This document shows, in pieces, positions 14,291-27,505 of a DNA stretch of 64,000 bases. This DNA comes from Lagopus muta (lineage: Eukaryota > Chordata > Aves > Galliformes > Phasianidae): NCBI RefSeq assembly GCF_023343835.1, contig NC_064472.1, positions 49,433,652-49,497,651 on the forward strand. The letters run 5' to 3'. Under the pieces are notes generated by a model, which saw only the letters and a program-made list of their open reading frames with translations, was not told the origin of the DNA and did not search any database. Numbering within the stretch: position 1 is the first letter of the stretch; every line of letters begins with the position of its first letter. The position numbers and the translations under genes are program-made.

Positions 14291-15573
14291 CATCATATTC
14301 ACAATATCATGTGAAATTTCTATTCTCAGCTGGCACCTTAAAATCCCTGTATGATGCTCTATTCCTGTTAATTTTATAAACTATTGAAAAAACATAATGA
14401 ATACACATACATGACTTTGAGCGAGTTACTTCTCTTTACTCTTTATAATTCTTTTTTATGAAAAACAAAATAAAATTCTTTTTAATGGCATTGGAATAGA
14501 GGATCCAGAAAACTAAATATTCCTTAATTAGGCTTTTAAATAATTACGAGTACTAAGAATCCTGTATGTTATTTATGCAAAGTACAGTTCAATACATGAA
14601 AAATAAGTGGCAATTGAATTCATTATAACCATTGAAATATATATTAATCAGAATTATTTACTTACGAAATACCGGAGTAAAACAGGAACTCTCCATTACT
14701 AGAAGTTTAAAGATAATTATTACAAAGAATTTCTTTCTGGCTTCTATACTTAACTCCATAGTATTTTCATGGCCAAAGATGAACTATATGTCTAATAAAC
14801 TGCATTGACATAAATATATTTGATCCACTCTAGTTGTAAATTACTGTGCTTATGCAACTGTAGGTGTAATCCTAAAATATGCCAAGTATCCATTAAAGTA
14901 GATATTATAAAGATATCAGCCATCCAGTAGAGTTAGTGCTGCAGTTCTTAACATGATTATATTATGCTTGCTTTGTACATACATGGATCTGACCTGAATC
15001 AATTGGATAGCAAATTCAGTGAAATAGAAAACAAAAAGCAGAAATTCAGAAGCAAAAGTTTTGTTGAATTATCCTATATTAAAAACAGCATTGATTAAGT
15101 CATGTTATTATAACTTATTTTATTTTAAATTTATATATACATACATAGTGCACACACACATGTATCAAACTAATGTCTATCTGTATCTTCATATTTCTAT
15201 CTGTCCTTCTGGAAACAAAATCTTTGAAGTTTGATTCCAACCACTAGACCTACTAATTAAATATCTACTTGCTCAGGTGATCTAATGAAGCTTAAATAGT
15301 TTGTGGCTTTTTGCATACAGCCATAAAATGCTAAAACTGTAGTTATTGAGAAGAGTATTATGACAACCTGCAGTTTGCAGTATGATATTCAAGACTAATA
15401 CGAAGAATTAAAAGTAAATTTGACATATGAAAGAGAAAAACCTGTATATCAAATCAGAAACTTTTCACAATACATTACAGTGCTTGGCCATAATCAGTTA
15501 TCTACAGATGATACTACAGAAAGTAGCCTGAAGGAAGAAAATGTAACTAACAATGATACGCTATCACAATAGC
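14291..15573. other. AT-rich intergenic, nothing recognised
   Basis: No exon or repeat recognised. Confidence 0.55.
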
Positions 15574-16272
15574 AGACCCTTATGCTGTTGCTGGGCACCA
15601 ATGAAAAGAGCCTGGACTCATCCACTTGACTCGTGTCCTTCAAATACTTAGAAGCATTGATAAGATCCTCTCCCAGGGGATCTATTCTCCAGACTGAACA
15701 ATGCCAGCTTTCTCAGCCTTTCCTCACACAGAAGATGCTCCAGGCTCTTAATCATCTTTGTCACCCTCCATTAGACTCTCTAGGAGGTCCCTGTCTTTCT
15801 TGAACTGAGGAGCCCAGAACTGAACACAGCACTCCAGGTATGGCCTCTCCAGGGCAGAGTAAAGGGGAAGGACCCCCTCCTTTGACCTGCTGGCCACAGT
15901 CTTTGTAATGCACCCCAGGGTGCTTCTTGGTCACAAGGGCACACTGCCATCCCATGAAAAACCTGTTGCTCACTAGGATATTCAGGTCCTTCAATGCAAA
16001 GCTTCTTTTCAGCAGATCATCTTCAGCAGACCTAGCCTGTACTGGTGCACATGGTTATCCCTCTCCAGTTGTAGAACTCTGCATTTGCCCTTGCTGAATC
16101 TCATAAGGTTCCTTTCTGCTCTACCCTCCAGCCTGTCAAGTCTCACTGAACGGCAGAACAGCCTTCTGGTATGTCAGCCACCCCTCCCAGCTTTGTATCA
16201 TCAGCAGACTTGCTGAGGGCACACTCTATCTCTTCACAGAGGTCACTGATGAAGCAGAAGATGCCCTCAAAG
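15574..16272 (-). mobile_element. CR1 LINE fragment, antisense
   Basis: Shares its first part with the copy at 5232-5830 (CTTATGCTGTTGCTGGGCACCAATGAAAAGAGCCTGGACTC), so both belong to the same CR1 subfamily. It continues further into ORF2 (TCATCAGCAGACTTGCTGAGGG..). It begins internally, without the 3' tail. Confidence 0.85.
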
Positions 16273-19200
16273 AATAGAGGATGGTATGGCATGGAAGTAC
16301 TATATCACTGAGCATGTGGCTGGTCACCTGTGAGCAGGGTTGAGTGGGACACATTGTGCTCCCACTGAATTCCCAGCCCTGAAAACTGTGACTGTGTGGT
16401 CAGGCACTGGCAGCACAGCTTTGCTGTGGTTCCAGGAACCCACAGAGCTGAGGCTGAAGATCCTGTGGGCCCATTCCAGGACCTTGCTGAAAAAGACTAA
16501 AGAAACTACAGGAGGGTGGAAGAGCAGAAATTAGAATATTTATAAATATGCAGTATGGGAGAGAAACAGACAGCTAACATCAGAAGGTTGAAGTTAGAAA
16601 GTGAGTAGATAAATAGAAAAGTCTAAAAGCAATAATGGAGCTAACAAGCATCACAATCAAAATGTTATGTGCCAGGGAAGAAGAAAATGATTCAGTCGTA
16701 TATTTTTCAAATTAACATCCTTTGGTCAAATATATCTATCTTATAGCAACATTTTATTTCCTCCTCGACTTTGCATCAGAAAGCAAATCAAAACATAAAT
16801 AACTGGGGCAAAATGAGACAGTGCTGACAGATGCACTGCATGAACACTGCAGGATGCAGAATTGTGGTACCAGTTATCTATGAACATCTGTACAAGTTCG
16901 CAGGAGTTACTGCTATTAGATCCGATTTAGAGACACTGAAATGTAGAGATTTTTGGTACAAAAGACTAACTTACTTAACTGCAAGGAGGAAAAATAATAT
17001 TACCACAGGAAATATATTTAGTCTGGATTTTCTCATTGCCCTGGTGAGACATCAAAGTCAGCTTAAACAAAAAGAAAAATTAGTAAATAAATAAATTATC
17101 CTCTGCTAAAAGTGAAAGACACGTAAACATGTTTTTCTTTTGCAAAATATAAGATGATGGTTAACATAATTTTGTTTCAGTGCAGGAACCATCAATTTGA
17201 AATGACCAAAATAAATAGATTGCTCTTCTCTTATTCAAAAAATTGTCTGTAGTCTATAGGATTTAATTAAGTGCATACATAGGTGGATGAATACAATTAA
17301 GAGATTTATTGTCACAGTGAAGTGCCATCCATACCTTCAGTTCTCTAAAAGTAAATCTTTGATTGCAATTCTCATGGCTGAGCAGCTCCAGCGAAAATGT
17401 AGGTCCAATTATCAAGAACAATCCAAAGAACCACAATAATGAGAATTAATATAATGTTACAATAGGCTACATTAAAGAAATTATGATAACTGCTGATGTG
17501 CACCAAATAATCCTGGAGTATGGTCAAGACACAAGTAATCTAAATTGCCTGAAGTTTGTACTAGGCAGTGTTACTGAAATAAGAGTTGTTTACCATTAAA
17601 TCCAGGTCTACTAATGAAGTTTTCAGAAAACCTAATGGATAGCTTATCCTTAAGTGCAATGAGACCCTTTGACACAAGGAGAAATAACTCCAAAATGTGT
17701 AGATTCTATTTTAGAGGAAAAAAAATTTTTTTTTTTGATCCTATGATCAATTACAGTTGTGTATCACATACATTTGTTAATAAGTATATCCCTGTGGCAA
17801 ATCAGTATTTGCAAGCTGATACACTGAAGGCACTCTATAAGTGTAATTTCTTCATTGCAAAAAGATTAATGATAATTTCACATAATATTGTACTATATTT
17901 CTCTCTCTGATTTCAATCACTTTACTGTAAAAATCTATTACACCAGAAAACAAAATAATTTAAAGTGCAAGAGAGCAATCTTTCACAATAAACTCATAAA
18001 AGTATTTTAAATTTGCCTATGGGACTCTATATATATTTAATATATATATAAATATATGTATTTTATGTCCAAGAGGTTCCCTCACAAAACTGAGAATAAT
18101 TATTTTCTTAGGTAATTACAGTAGAGTGCAGGCATACAGATGGATCAATCTGTTATCTTGAAAGACTTCATGAAGTTGGAGTGAATGGGATAACTCACCT
18201 TTTTCAGACTAGATTTCAATTCCTTCTGTCCAAAAACATTCACACATTTATAAATATTTATGAACAGGTAATTATTGAAGCTTCATTAAGACTACAAGCC
18301 CGTGTAAAGCTATGCAAATACTTATTTACACATAATCAGAAGTCTATGAAAGAGGCAGAGCACAAGTTTGTTCTACAATGACTCTGAAGGAACAACTGCA
18401 AGAGCTCAGGTATCTGGTGTTAAGCAGAGGAAGGGAATGATGACAAGTTGAATTTATAGAGCATTGTAAGTGATGTGACAAAATTGGAGAATTGTCAGAT
18501 CGGAGTATTAGTGAAGTCTGGAGTTTCTTTCTGAAGTCATTCTATATTAGCTAGCAAATATCTTCTCATGATATCTGTGATATATATTTAAAGTAATAGT
18601 GAGATAACAATAACTGGAATTAGCAATGGTGAGTAATACAGGAAGCCAGTGGACTTTATTTGCCTTAGATGTAAGTTTCTTACTATGATAATAGCATTTC
18701 AAACCTATTTAACAGAAAAAGCAAATAATGTTCAGTTCTAAACCGATTAGGAAAATCAGACAATTAAAGTGGGAAAATTAGAGGTAGTTATTCTTAACCA
18801 CCACACAAGGCTCAGAGGCATAACGTGCAGCTCAAGTTTCAGCTGGGCTTAGCAGGTTAGTGAAGACAGAAGAAAGCAAATGGATGGGCTTTTGCTACTC
18901 ATCTTCAGCCCAAAAGGAGACAGCATGAGAATGCAGGAGGTCAGAGGCTACCTACTTCTGTTAAGGCATGGAAAGAAAACCAGCTGAAGACCAATGGGGA
19001 GTACAGTACCTGCTGGGGAGTAAAGTCAGGAGAAGTAAGGTGAGAAAACCTGAATACCAAACCCAGATGTGATGAAACAGCTCACCCTCCCCAGCCTCTG
19101 CGCAAAGAGGGGAGCAAGAGGGTCATTGTCTGGATCTTGTCTTTGACATGCTGCATGGAGGTCCCTGTCCTGGCTGTGTGTTTTGGGGACACAGATAATC

Positions 19201-20021
19201 ACAAAAGCAGCCAGTGGTGCTGAAGCTGGTGGCATAGCTATCACTGTTGAGTTGTAATATGTGCCTCTGTGCTACTCTGTATTGTATTCCACTAAATCTT
19301 GCCAAAGTGAGGAAGCATGCACCTGCAGGAGATCCACAGCCTAAGTGTTCCCACCCCTCCTGAACATGAGCTATTGGGCTCATGACCGTGACTGGGGCTC
19401 TTAGGCAATCAAAGCCCATCACAGTCATGGGGTGCCTAGCAATAATGTTAGGCTGGAGGTGAACATGGCATGACTGTGAGAAAACATGGAAATTCTAAGT
19501 TTGGCAAAAAAGAAGGCTGCAGCAGAGGTAAGAGGCATTTAAGCATTAAGAAAAAGGCAAAAGATGTGGGCAGCCTGGAGGTTTTTTGGGTGCTCCATCA
19601 TGTCTGAATATTCTGCTTCTGGTGGGTTTTCCCCCTGCAAGGCACCAGGTGTGACTTCCTTCCATAATGTGCCCATAGCAGTAGTTGGAAGCTTTTCTGG
19701 GACCTGCAGGACAATACAAAAACTGAGAAAGAGGGTGGATAGAAGTTTGGAAGGATTTCTGCTTCTCTCTTTCACCTCCCAGATAGAAATCCATACTCAG
19801 GAAGAGAAGAAATACGGAGGTCTCTCTGCATGGAGACCTGCATTCCACCTCTCATTACTCATGATAGTTTCATTGCAGACTCTGGAAATGTGAAAGGTAC
19901 ATAAAGTAAAAATGAATCTCAAATCATGTACGATTCAAAGATTCCTACAGCAATTTTTTTTTAATGTTGTGACAAGAGGTAACAACAACAGCACCAGACA
20001 TATTAAGCAGTTAGCTTCACT

Positions 20022-20525
20022 TTGTCTTCAGTGTCTTCACCTGGACCAGAAAGAGCTTGTCCGAGTCTATCATCTCAGCATTGTAACCACAACAGCAGAA
20101 GGCCAGTGTTTCACAATTTCCAGTGTCTCTGGTCTAAGACTGTTCTTTCCACATTTCCTTTTATTCCAGTGTGCTATTTTTTGTGTATTTGTGTACTTGT
20201 CGGTTTTGCTGCAAGCTTGCCTGTGACTAATTCAGAAAGAAAGACAGCCAGCAAAAATGTATCATTTGCTTTCTTTTATTCATTTGGACAGACAATAATA
20301 GGATCCAAGCATTTCCATCATCACATTCTGAATTGTAATTTCTCTTTTTCATTTTCAGTGACATTTGGTGTCAAGCCTATCACAAATTCACCACGGTGTT
20401 TTGAAGACAAAACTGCAGTAATAACTTTGGAAGAGCATGAAATCCATATAATATCATTAACTATGTATAACGTTACCAGCCCACTGTTGTTGATACTTAA
20501 CCTTTACTTTCCTTCTACAACTTGA
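20022..20525 (+). other. Unassigned 167-codon open frame
   Basis: This is an uninterrupted plus-strand frame with ATG and stop in AT-rich DNA, among the longest outside repeats and SLC25A46. The translation is rich in Ser/Phe/Cys/His with a hydrophobic stretch (FPFIPVCYFLCICVLVGFAASL, about residues 46-67). It matches no family I know, and another frame (19912-20226) overlaps it. It could be a chance frame, a fossil retroelement, or part of an unrecognised transcript. A TTTTCATTTTCAG near 20358 resembles a splice acceptor. Confidence 0.12.
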
Positions 20526-21511
20526 AAGTACTTTTCAAATATGTGTTACAGTATGATCAAACAAATTTAGATAAGGCTGACACAGACAGTTTCTTTGTTT
20601 GGCATTGATTTTTCTCTACCAGAAATGCTATTAAACTGAAGCGAAAGGCATTTTTCTTGTGCGCATTTTCAGTACTTCTGTTGATTGAATTCAAAAGTCT
20701 ATACTAATCAGTGCAGGCCTCACTGTAAATAAACATGAAATGCTGTACAGCTTCACAATGTTTCTCATTACCAAGATGCTGGAAAACAGAGAAACTAGCA
20801 CTGTGCAAACACCTTTGTCACACAAGTTATCCAGATTTCTTCTTTTTTTTACATTGAATTTGGAGAAAATGGTGTTTCTGTCACTATGATTGACGCTTCC
20901 TAAATAATATTTTTGGAAATTGGAGTGCATGCGGGTTCAAAGACAGTGCCTAAATTCTTTAGTGGCACTTCTATTACTGATCTTGTATTCAGCACACTTG
21001 TATTCAGCTACTCTAAAAAACTGTATTTGTGCCTTCAGTGTTATCACCAAAATTCATGACTCTTTGATTTCAAACTAAGCTCAAACTACAGTCACACAAG
21101 CAGTTATACCACTGCAGCTGAGATGCACCATAAATCGCGCCTGAGTCTGGAGATAAAAATGAGTGGCTGGGAACTGGGGAAGCAGGCCAGACCTTACATC
21201 AGTGCAGCCAGCAAACAGAAATAATGTAATACAAATCAGCATCCTGAATTTCAGTTTCTTAATAATACTGTCAGTCCAAATGGCATAGAAAGTATAGATA
21301 CTTTGAATAATATGTTTCTTTCAGACTATCGCAGCTGACCCATCTAAATCAGATATCATGTAATATTCTCATTAAAAGTAAACCTTTAATGGCATGCAGT
21401 TCCCTGAAGATGATTCCCTTCACTACTTTCAGTAATCTGTCTATACTGTCTGTAGACTCTGCTTGGCAATGATTATTTTCTCCATAATATTCATAAAAAC
21501 AAAATACCCTA

Positions 21512-21512
<1 letters not shown>

Positions 21513-21544
<32 letters not shown>
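21513..21544 (+). repeat. Poly(A) run
   Basis: 32 consecutive A residues. CR1 elements lack poly(A) tails and no recognisable coding sequence precedes it, so it is called a simple repeat. Confidence 0.95.
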
Positions 21545-21545
<1 letters not shown>

Positions 21546-23094
21546 CCCTAAATGTGGCAGGTAAATAATGTCATCACCAATTATTTCTGTGTGGGACCAA
21601 ATTTGGAGATTCTGAGGGATGTCACTTATCCCACACATATTTACTTCATCCATTTTAATCAAATTTTTCTTATCAGTCAACCCATCTATCATTTAAATCA
21701 ATGAGCTAGCCTGTTTCTTAGTTGCTTCTGCCTATTGTGAGAAGTAACTGTGTTGGAATCACTACCTCTACTTTAGGTATGAGTAACAAAATGGAGAACA
21801 CAGCTACTCAACACTTTCCCAATGCACCAAGTCAAGAGCCATGACAAATTGTACTGTCAGTCAGATAAAAGCAATTCTTAACCATCCCATTTAAGCCCTA
21901 AAAGAAAGAATGAAACCCTGGAAGAAAGAATGAAGTCTTCAAACAATCTGCGTGAGGGTCATCTAAAACCAGCATTTCACATAGACAGATATTCTTCACT
22001 TACTTTGTAATAGTTGTTTTACAAATATCCACGGCTGTGCTTACTGGATTTCAAGAGCCAAAGCTCTTGAAAATACAGGAAATAAGAAGTGAAGTTTTAT
22101 GATCAGATCTCAAATATAGCCCCAAATAACTCTGCTGCTATAGCAAAAGTATTTGGTCTTCTGTGAAACAGAGACATCTGTGAGACTGTGACCATCCTGT
22201 CCTGTAAAGTTAAGCCCTAGGTCAATATGTAAACTTGCCTGTTCATGCCAAGGTTGTCTTTCACAGAGGATGGAAGGTCCTCCAGAGGCAATGCTAGTTA
22301 ATTCACTCTTTAAAGAGCAAACTGAGACTATGTTACCACCCTCAAACATTACTCAAAGATTTCGGACTTATTGAGACCATTGCTCTGGACTCAGGATTTA
22401 TGTAACTCTAAATCCTAGTGCTTGCTGGAAGGAATCTTGGGAACGGGCAAAAAGAAATATTAAGAATCATCATTTCACAGAAGATGGATCTTTTTCTTGA
22501 TGGGTTGAAAAAACAAGTTTCTCCATGTTCTTCCACGGCCAAAGTAAAATTTCCTGTCTTTATCATGTCTTCTGTATCATGACAATTCCCTTGACAGAGA
22601 TGCTTCAGGAAGTCCAGCAGTTGTCAGGGAGTTGAAGAATGAGATGGAATGAGCTGCATAGGCCTCATAAAGTGGAGAGTGGATTTCATATATTATACTG
22701 GCCCCATAGGAGTCATACATTCTCAGCATGTCATTCTCAGACAAAAATGGGTAACAAATCCTACAGAGCATGGAGCAAGGGAAATTCCAATAAAATACGA
22801 CATACAAGTTTCAGAAACATGTAATCATCTCCATTAATCTCTTCTTTCTCTGTGGAAACCACCTTTTGATGATAAGCCAAATCCTACACCCAGGAAGTTT
22901 TTCAACAGAGCCTTCCAGTTCTGCTGGAGGTGGTGAACTTACAAGACCACATCTACCAGCTGGTTACAAAAGCTTGCTAAAATAACTTGTTAACAGCTTG
23001 ATAGAAAAATATATTTTCTAAATATTAGTTAATAAATAATTGTTTTATACTTAAAGTTGTGTGTATCCTTCTTTCTGGGTGTCTCTGAAAATGT

Positions 23095-23668
23095 TAAAAG
23101 TTGCTTGATCCTTCCCCTCTACTCGGACCTGGTAAGGCCTCACCTGGAGTACTGCATCCAGTTCTGGGCTCCCCAGTACAAAAAAGACAGGGATCTCTTG
23201 GAAAGAGTCCAGCGGAGGGCCACAAAGATGGTGAAGGGCCTGGAGCATCTCTCCTATAAGGAAAGGCTGAGTGAACTGGGTCTGTTCAGCCTTGAGAAAA
23301 GAAGACTGAAAGGAGATCTGATCCAGGTCTATAAATATCTAAGGTGTGGGGGGCAGAATGGCAAGGCCGGACTCTTTTCAGTGGTGGGTGGAGACAGGAC
23401 AAGGGGAAACGGACATAAGCTGCAGCATAGGAAGTTCTGCACAAACATGCGCAAGAACTTCTTTACAGTGAGGTGACGGAGCACTGGAACAGGCTGCCCA
23501 GGGAGGTGGTGGAGTCTCCTTCTCTGGAGATGTTCAAGACCTGCCTGGATGCCGACCTGTGCGACCTGCTGTAGGGAACCTGCTTTGGCAGGGGGTTGGA
23601 CTTGGTGATCTCTGGAGGTCCCTTCCAACCCCTACAATTCTGTGATTCTGTGATTCTGTGATTCTGTG
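23095..23668 (+). mobile_element. CR1 LINE 3' end, sense, with intact octamer tail
   Basis: A relatively well preserved sense CR1: CTCACCTGGAGTACTGCATCCAGTTCTGGGCTCCCCAGTACAA, then ORF2 end (23057-23476 is open for 139 codons: [33 protein letters not shown]). It then runs through the 3' UTR GGAGGTCCCTTCCAACCCCT to the tail. It lacks the 5' part. One of the youngest-looking CR1 copies in the window. Confidence 0.95.
23636..23668 (+). repeat. CR1 3' tail, (ATTCTGTG)n
   Basis: Four copies of the ATTCTGTG octamer end the CR1 at 23095-23668. This tail is the hallmark of CR1 in birds and marks its 3' terminus. Confidence 0.9.
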
Positions 23669-25726
23669 AAAAAGTGACCAAAGCAATAAGGCTACAGATC
23701 TGGAAGAGGGCTGCATTAGGGACTGGAGGTGGAGGGCTGGGAAGAGGCAGCCATGAGCACAGACCAATGACAAGCAATACGTAACAATGCTTGTCTTGTG
23801 GAACTGCTAGCAACCTGCCTTGGGAGCAGCTGACCAGCACAGGATTTTGGAGACATCATAGACACAACTGATGACAAAAAATTTCACAGGGAAATGCAGA
23901 GATCCCAGGTAGTAGTAGCTGGGCAAGATTAGAATCTGATTTTTGTGAATGCTATGGAAAGGACACACATGGTAGCAATTTAATGTCAAGTAGTTCAATG
24001 TTAAGTATATGTTTCAGTCCTATACATGTTAAAATAAAAGCACATGCTAACTAGAGATGACTAACATGGCAAGTTGTGCTTATATGGAGCCTGACAGCAG
24101 GACAAAAGGTAATGAAGACATTTATTTTAACACTTCCACTGCCTTATGTGAAAAGATTTGACCTCTGCCAGTTTGCCAGTTCCTAACATGGGAATAATCA
24201 CTTTTCACAGCATCAGAATGATGTTACAAGGATAGCTAGTTAACAGCAATAAAGCAGAAAGCATGGCATTACAGCTCAGTAGACTAATAGACCAAGCACA
24301 CAAATAAATTACTTGACTAAGTACCATGGAAAAGCAGGATCTCTGAGGTATTTCACTCACCTTGGCAACTATACTGAGGAGATGCTTTTCCTGCATGTAT
24401 TAGTGGCCTTCACTGATTGCAAGCTCTCTGGAGAGAAGCTATATCTGTCCTCTGCACTGCTACAGGATTATGCTACCAAATACAAAAACAAAAATGAAAA
24501 TGCTGCGAATATCTATGTCAGAGATATCAGAAGCATGTCAACTTTATATTGAAGCCTCTCTGTGAGCATGTATATGATTTCCTGCTCCAAGGACCTCTGT
24601 GAGATAACGAAGCACTCTTCAGGTGAGAACATAAAATAATGTCACATCAGGAACTGCAGCAGTGAAGCAGTCTCAGAAATCCCAAAGCCAGGACTGCCCT
24701 CAGGTGGCACACCTCAGACACCTGCACACAGGAGGTGGCACAAGCCAGCTGCAGGGTGACACAAAACCTACAGTGCAACCTGTGTCCCACTGAACCGATG
24801 GGATGAAGACAATACCCTGCAGCACCCACAGCAGCCCTTCATGACAGCATTTAGCACTACCTACCCATGTCCCACAGGCCATCCTAGAAGAGGTGACAGA
24901 AAACATAATCTTCTGCAGAATTTTGGTGTCAGGCAGTATGTCAGCAGTCCTCTTCAATTTCATCTGCTTAGCTGATGATATTGGCCTGAAGTGCCCATCA
25001 AGCACAAGGACTAGCTTCATTTTGCATGGAGTTCAAATCACAGGAGATTACAAACGACATCAGACTCCTGCATTTTACCCTGAAGCTAGACTAATTGATT
25101 ACCCTGTCATGGGTAAGTTTAACCCACAGATCTCTGCCCTTTGTTCCATCATCTCCCACAGCCTCCTTTCTGGCAGAGTACTGTTTTCTTGTGGTACTAC
25201 TTACTGGTGTTTAACTGTAGTTACTATTACTACTTGGTATTTGTGGAGATCTGTAAGCATACTTCAGGGAGGACAGATATACAGGAGGACGCATGCACAT
25301 ACAGTCAGGAAGTCTAACACTCTTTCCATGTACAGACTTGTACACCTGTTGCTTGGAGCCTGCCACAATTTCACTAACTTCAAAAAGCCTCTGGCACTGT
25401 GTCATGGAGTACTCCTAGGGGTTTATTTTCCTCTATATTTCTTCTCAGCCACAGCAAGGAAGACACGTTACTCTAGCTCCTAATGCACAAGGAGTGGGGT
25501 AAAACTTAAGTAGACATGAGCAGCATGATTTGAAAAGGAATCAGCAGATTGTGTGATCAGAGCAAAATTCAGCAGCCGTGCAACTGCTGTAATGAGTGCA
25601 GAGGGAGTTTGCAGCCTCTGACTGTGTGCTGCTGCTTTGCTGCTGCTGTGCTGCAGGAGTGGAATCTGTTTCAGACTTCACAGGAAACAGCAGACACATG
25701 CCACTGTACAAACCATATTCTGCACC
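23669..25726. other. Intergenic, nothing recognised
   Basis: A GC-balanced patch with several open frames on both strands lies about 24640-25480. None shows family motifs or paired splice sites that I can defend. Confidence 0.5.
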
Positions 25727-25868
25727 TGGAACGGGGCAACTCTGCATGCACCTACATATTGGGGTATAAGAGGATGGAGGGCAGCCCCATAGAAAGGGGT
25801 CTGGGGGTTCTAGCTGATGGCAAGTTGAATCAGAGCAGCCTAAAGGGGATGCACCCGGCCCAGCACTG
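25727..25868 (+). mobile_element. CR1 LINE short internal fragment, sense
   Basis: GAGGATGGAGGGCAGCCCC.. GGGGGTTCTAGCTGATGGCAAGTTGAA matches the CR1 reverse-transcriptase C-terminal region (usually GTCCTGGTTGACAGCAAGTTGAAC). Only about 140 bp remains; it lies just before an opposed CR1. Confidence 0.65.
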
Positions 25869-25939
25869 CCATTGGGCAAATGGAGGTGCTGTCCACTGTG
25901 GTCTGCACTTGTGTTTGGGAGACAAAACAGCAGTCTAGG

Positions 25940-26880
25940 AAGAAGGGACATTCTTCTCCAAGTCTGTGCTCATCTGGGATTGCCCCTACTGAAGTGCAAT
26001 ATCTTGCAGTTGGCCTTGTTGAACCTCATTAGGTTCTTGTGCACCTACTTCTCAAGCCTGTCCAGATCTCTCTTGATGGCATCCCTTTCTTCTATTGTAT
26101 CAACTGTACAACTGTATCACTCAGCTTAGTGACATCAGAAAACTTGCTGAGGGTGCAGTTGATCCCATCATCTATGTCACTGATAAAGATGTTGAAGAGC
26201 ACCAGTCCCAAGTCTGACTCCTGGGGACATCTCTCATGACTGGCCTCCAACTGGACACAGATTCATTGACCAGAACACTCTGTCTACAGCCAATAATTTA
26301 TCCACCAAAAAAATCAGCCTTCAAATCTTTATCTTTCCAATTCAGAGATTATGATGAGGTGTGGAAACCAAAAGCCTTGCATAACTCCAAGTAGATGACA
26401 TCAGTTGTCCTTCCTTTATCCACCAATGCCACCAATCCATTTTATAATGCCACCAAATTAGTCAGGAATGATCTGCCTTTGGTGAAGCTATGCTGGCTCT
26501 TCGGATCAGCTCCTCACCTCATGTGTACCTTAACATGGCTTCCGTAGGATCTGCTCCATTATCTTCCCATGCAGAGATGTAAGTCTGTAGCTTCTGAGGT
26601 GTTCTATTATGCCTTTCTTAGAAATGTGACTGAGGTTTCCCTTTTCCATTCACCAGGTCTTCATCTGACAGTCATCTCTTTTCAGATGTGATGGAGAGTA
26701 TCTTGGCAAGCACAGAAGCGTTTCATCAGGACCCTGCAATCTGTGTTGTCTGGGCCCACAGAACGTACACATTCACTTTCATGAGGCAGTCTGACTTGCT
26801 CTGCTCTTACTGGGAGGCGTTTTGCTCCTCTGATCCCCAGTCTGGAGGTTCACGGGCATGAGGTGTGGGAAGCCTGAGTG
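25940..26880 (-). mobile_element. CR1 LINE fragment, antisense
   Basis: Antisense CR1 ORF2 text: CTTGCAGTTGGCCTTGTTGAACCTCATTAGGTTC, AAGATGTTGAAGAGCACCAGTCCCAAG, then the region specifying template-strand RT segments through about 26880. The 3' tail is absent and it is riddled with indels. Confidence 0.8.
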
Positions 26881-27284
26881 CCAGTGAAGAAAGAAGAAAA
26901 GAAAACTACTCAGCTTTATTTGTATCTGTTGATGCCCATTGTCCCTTCTCATTTATTGGAAGAGACACAATCTCCTTTGCCTGTCTCTTCTGAGCAATGT
27001 ACCTACAGAACCGCTTCTTGTTTTTTTTCACTTTGCTCATCAAGTTCAGCTCCATCTGCACCTTGCTTCTCTGATTCTATCCCTGCACAGCTGGGCTGCA
27101 TATTTGTCTTTAAATTGAAGAGACATGAATTTGACAGAAGCATCACTTATTGTGTAAGCAATTGGCTGGATGGTCACATTCTGAGAAGTGGTCAATAGTT
27201 CAATGTTGAGGTGTGCTTGCAGCCCAGAAAGTCAACTGCATCTTAGGCTGCAACAAAAGAAGCGTGACTAGCAGGTTGAGGGAG

Positions 27285-27505
27285 GTAATTACAGTGGTCT
27301 TTCAGTATTTAAAGAGGGCCTGGAGGAAAGATGGGGAGAAACCTTTCATCAAGGCATGCAGTGGCAGGTAATGGTTTTAAACTAAAAGAGGCAAGATTTA
27401 GATTAGATATAAGGAGGAAATTATTTACTCAGAAGGTGGTGAAACACTGGTGCAGAATGCCCAGAGAAGCTGTGGGTGCCCCATCCCAGGAAATGACCTA
27501 AGGCT
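27285..27505 (+). mobile_element. CR1 LINE fragment, sense, interrupted
   Basis: GTCTTTCAGTATTTAAAGAGGGCCTGGAGG .. AAGGAGGAAATTATTTACTCAGAAGGTGGTGAAACACTGG is the CR1 3' UTR. The sequence stops at CCCCATCCCAGG and the CR1 3' end resumes near 28205, after about 700 bp of other sequence. Confidence 0.8.

Larger units (their letters stand above)
16273..23094. other. Long intergenic stretch without recognised gene
   Basis: Mostly AT-rich unique sequence with a few GC-balanced patches (16330-16480, 18800-19450, 19560-19860). It contains a 32-base A run at 21513-21544 and one unusually long unassigned open frame (20022-20525). No homology recognised. Confidence 0.5.

Noticed and set aside
21513..21544. 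Poly(A) run considered as a processed-pseudogene tail
   Set aside because: No recognisable coding or UTR sequence precedes it and no target duplication was evident.
22577..22807. Minus-strand open frame with a protein-like composition, considered as a TMEM232 exon
   Set aside because: No flanking splice sites convincingly bound it and I could not match it to a known protein, so it was left out of the gene list.
23636..23668. Tandem octamer considered as a separate satellite or CRISPR-like array
   Set aside because: ATTCTGTG repeats are the known 3' tail of avian CR1 and directly follow a CR1 3' UTR. There are no spacers.
25541..25951. Overlapping open frames on both strands (129 and 136 codons)
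   Set aside because: Part overlaps a CR1 fragment and the rest is GC-balanced sequence without motifs or splice context.
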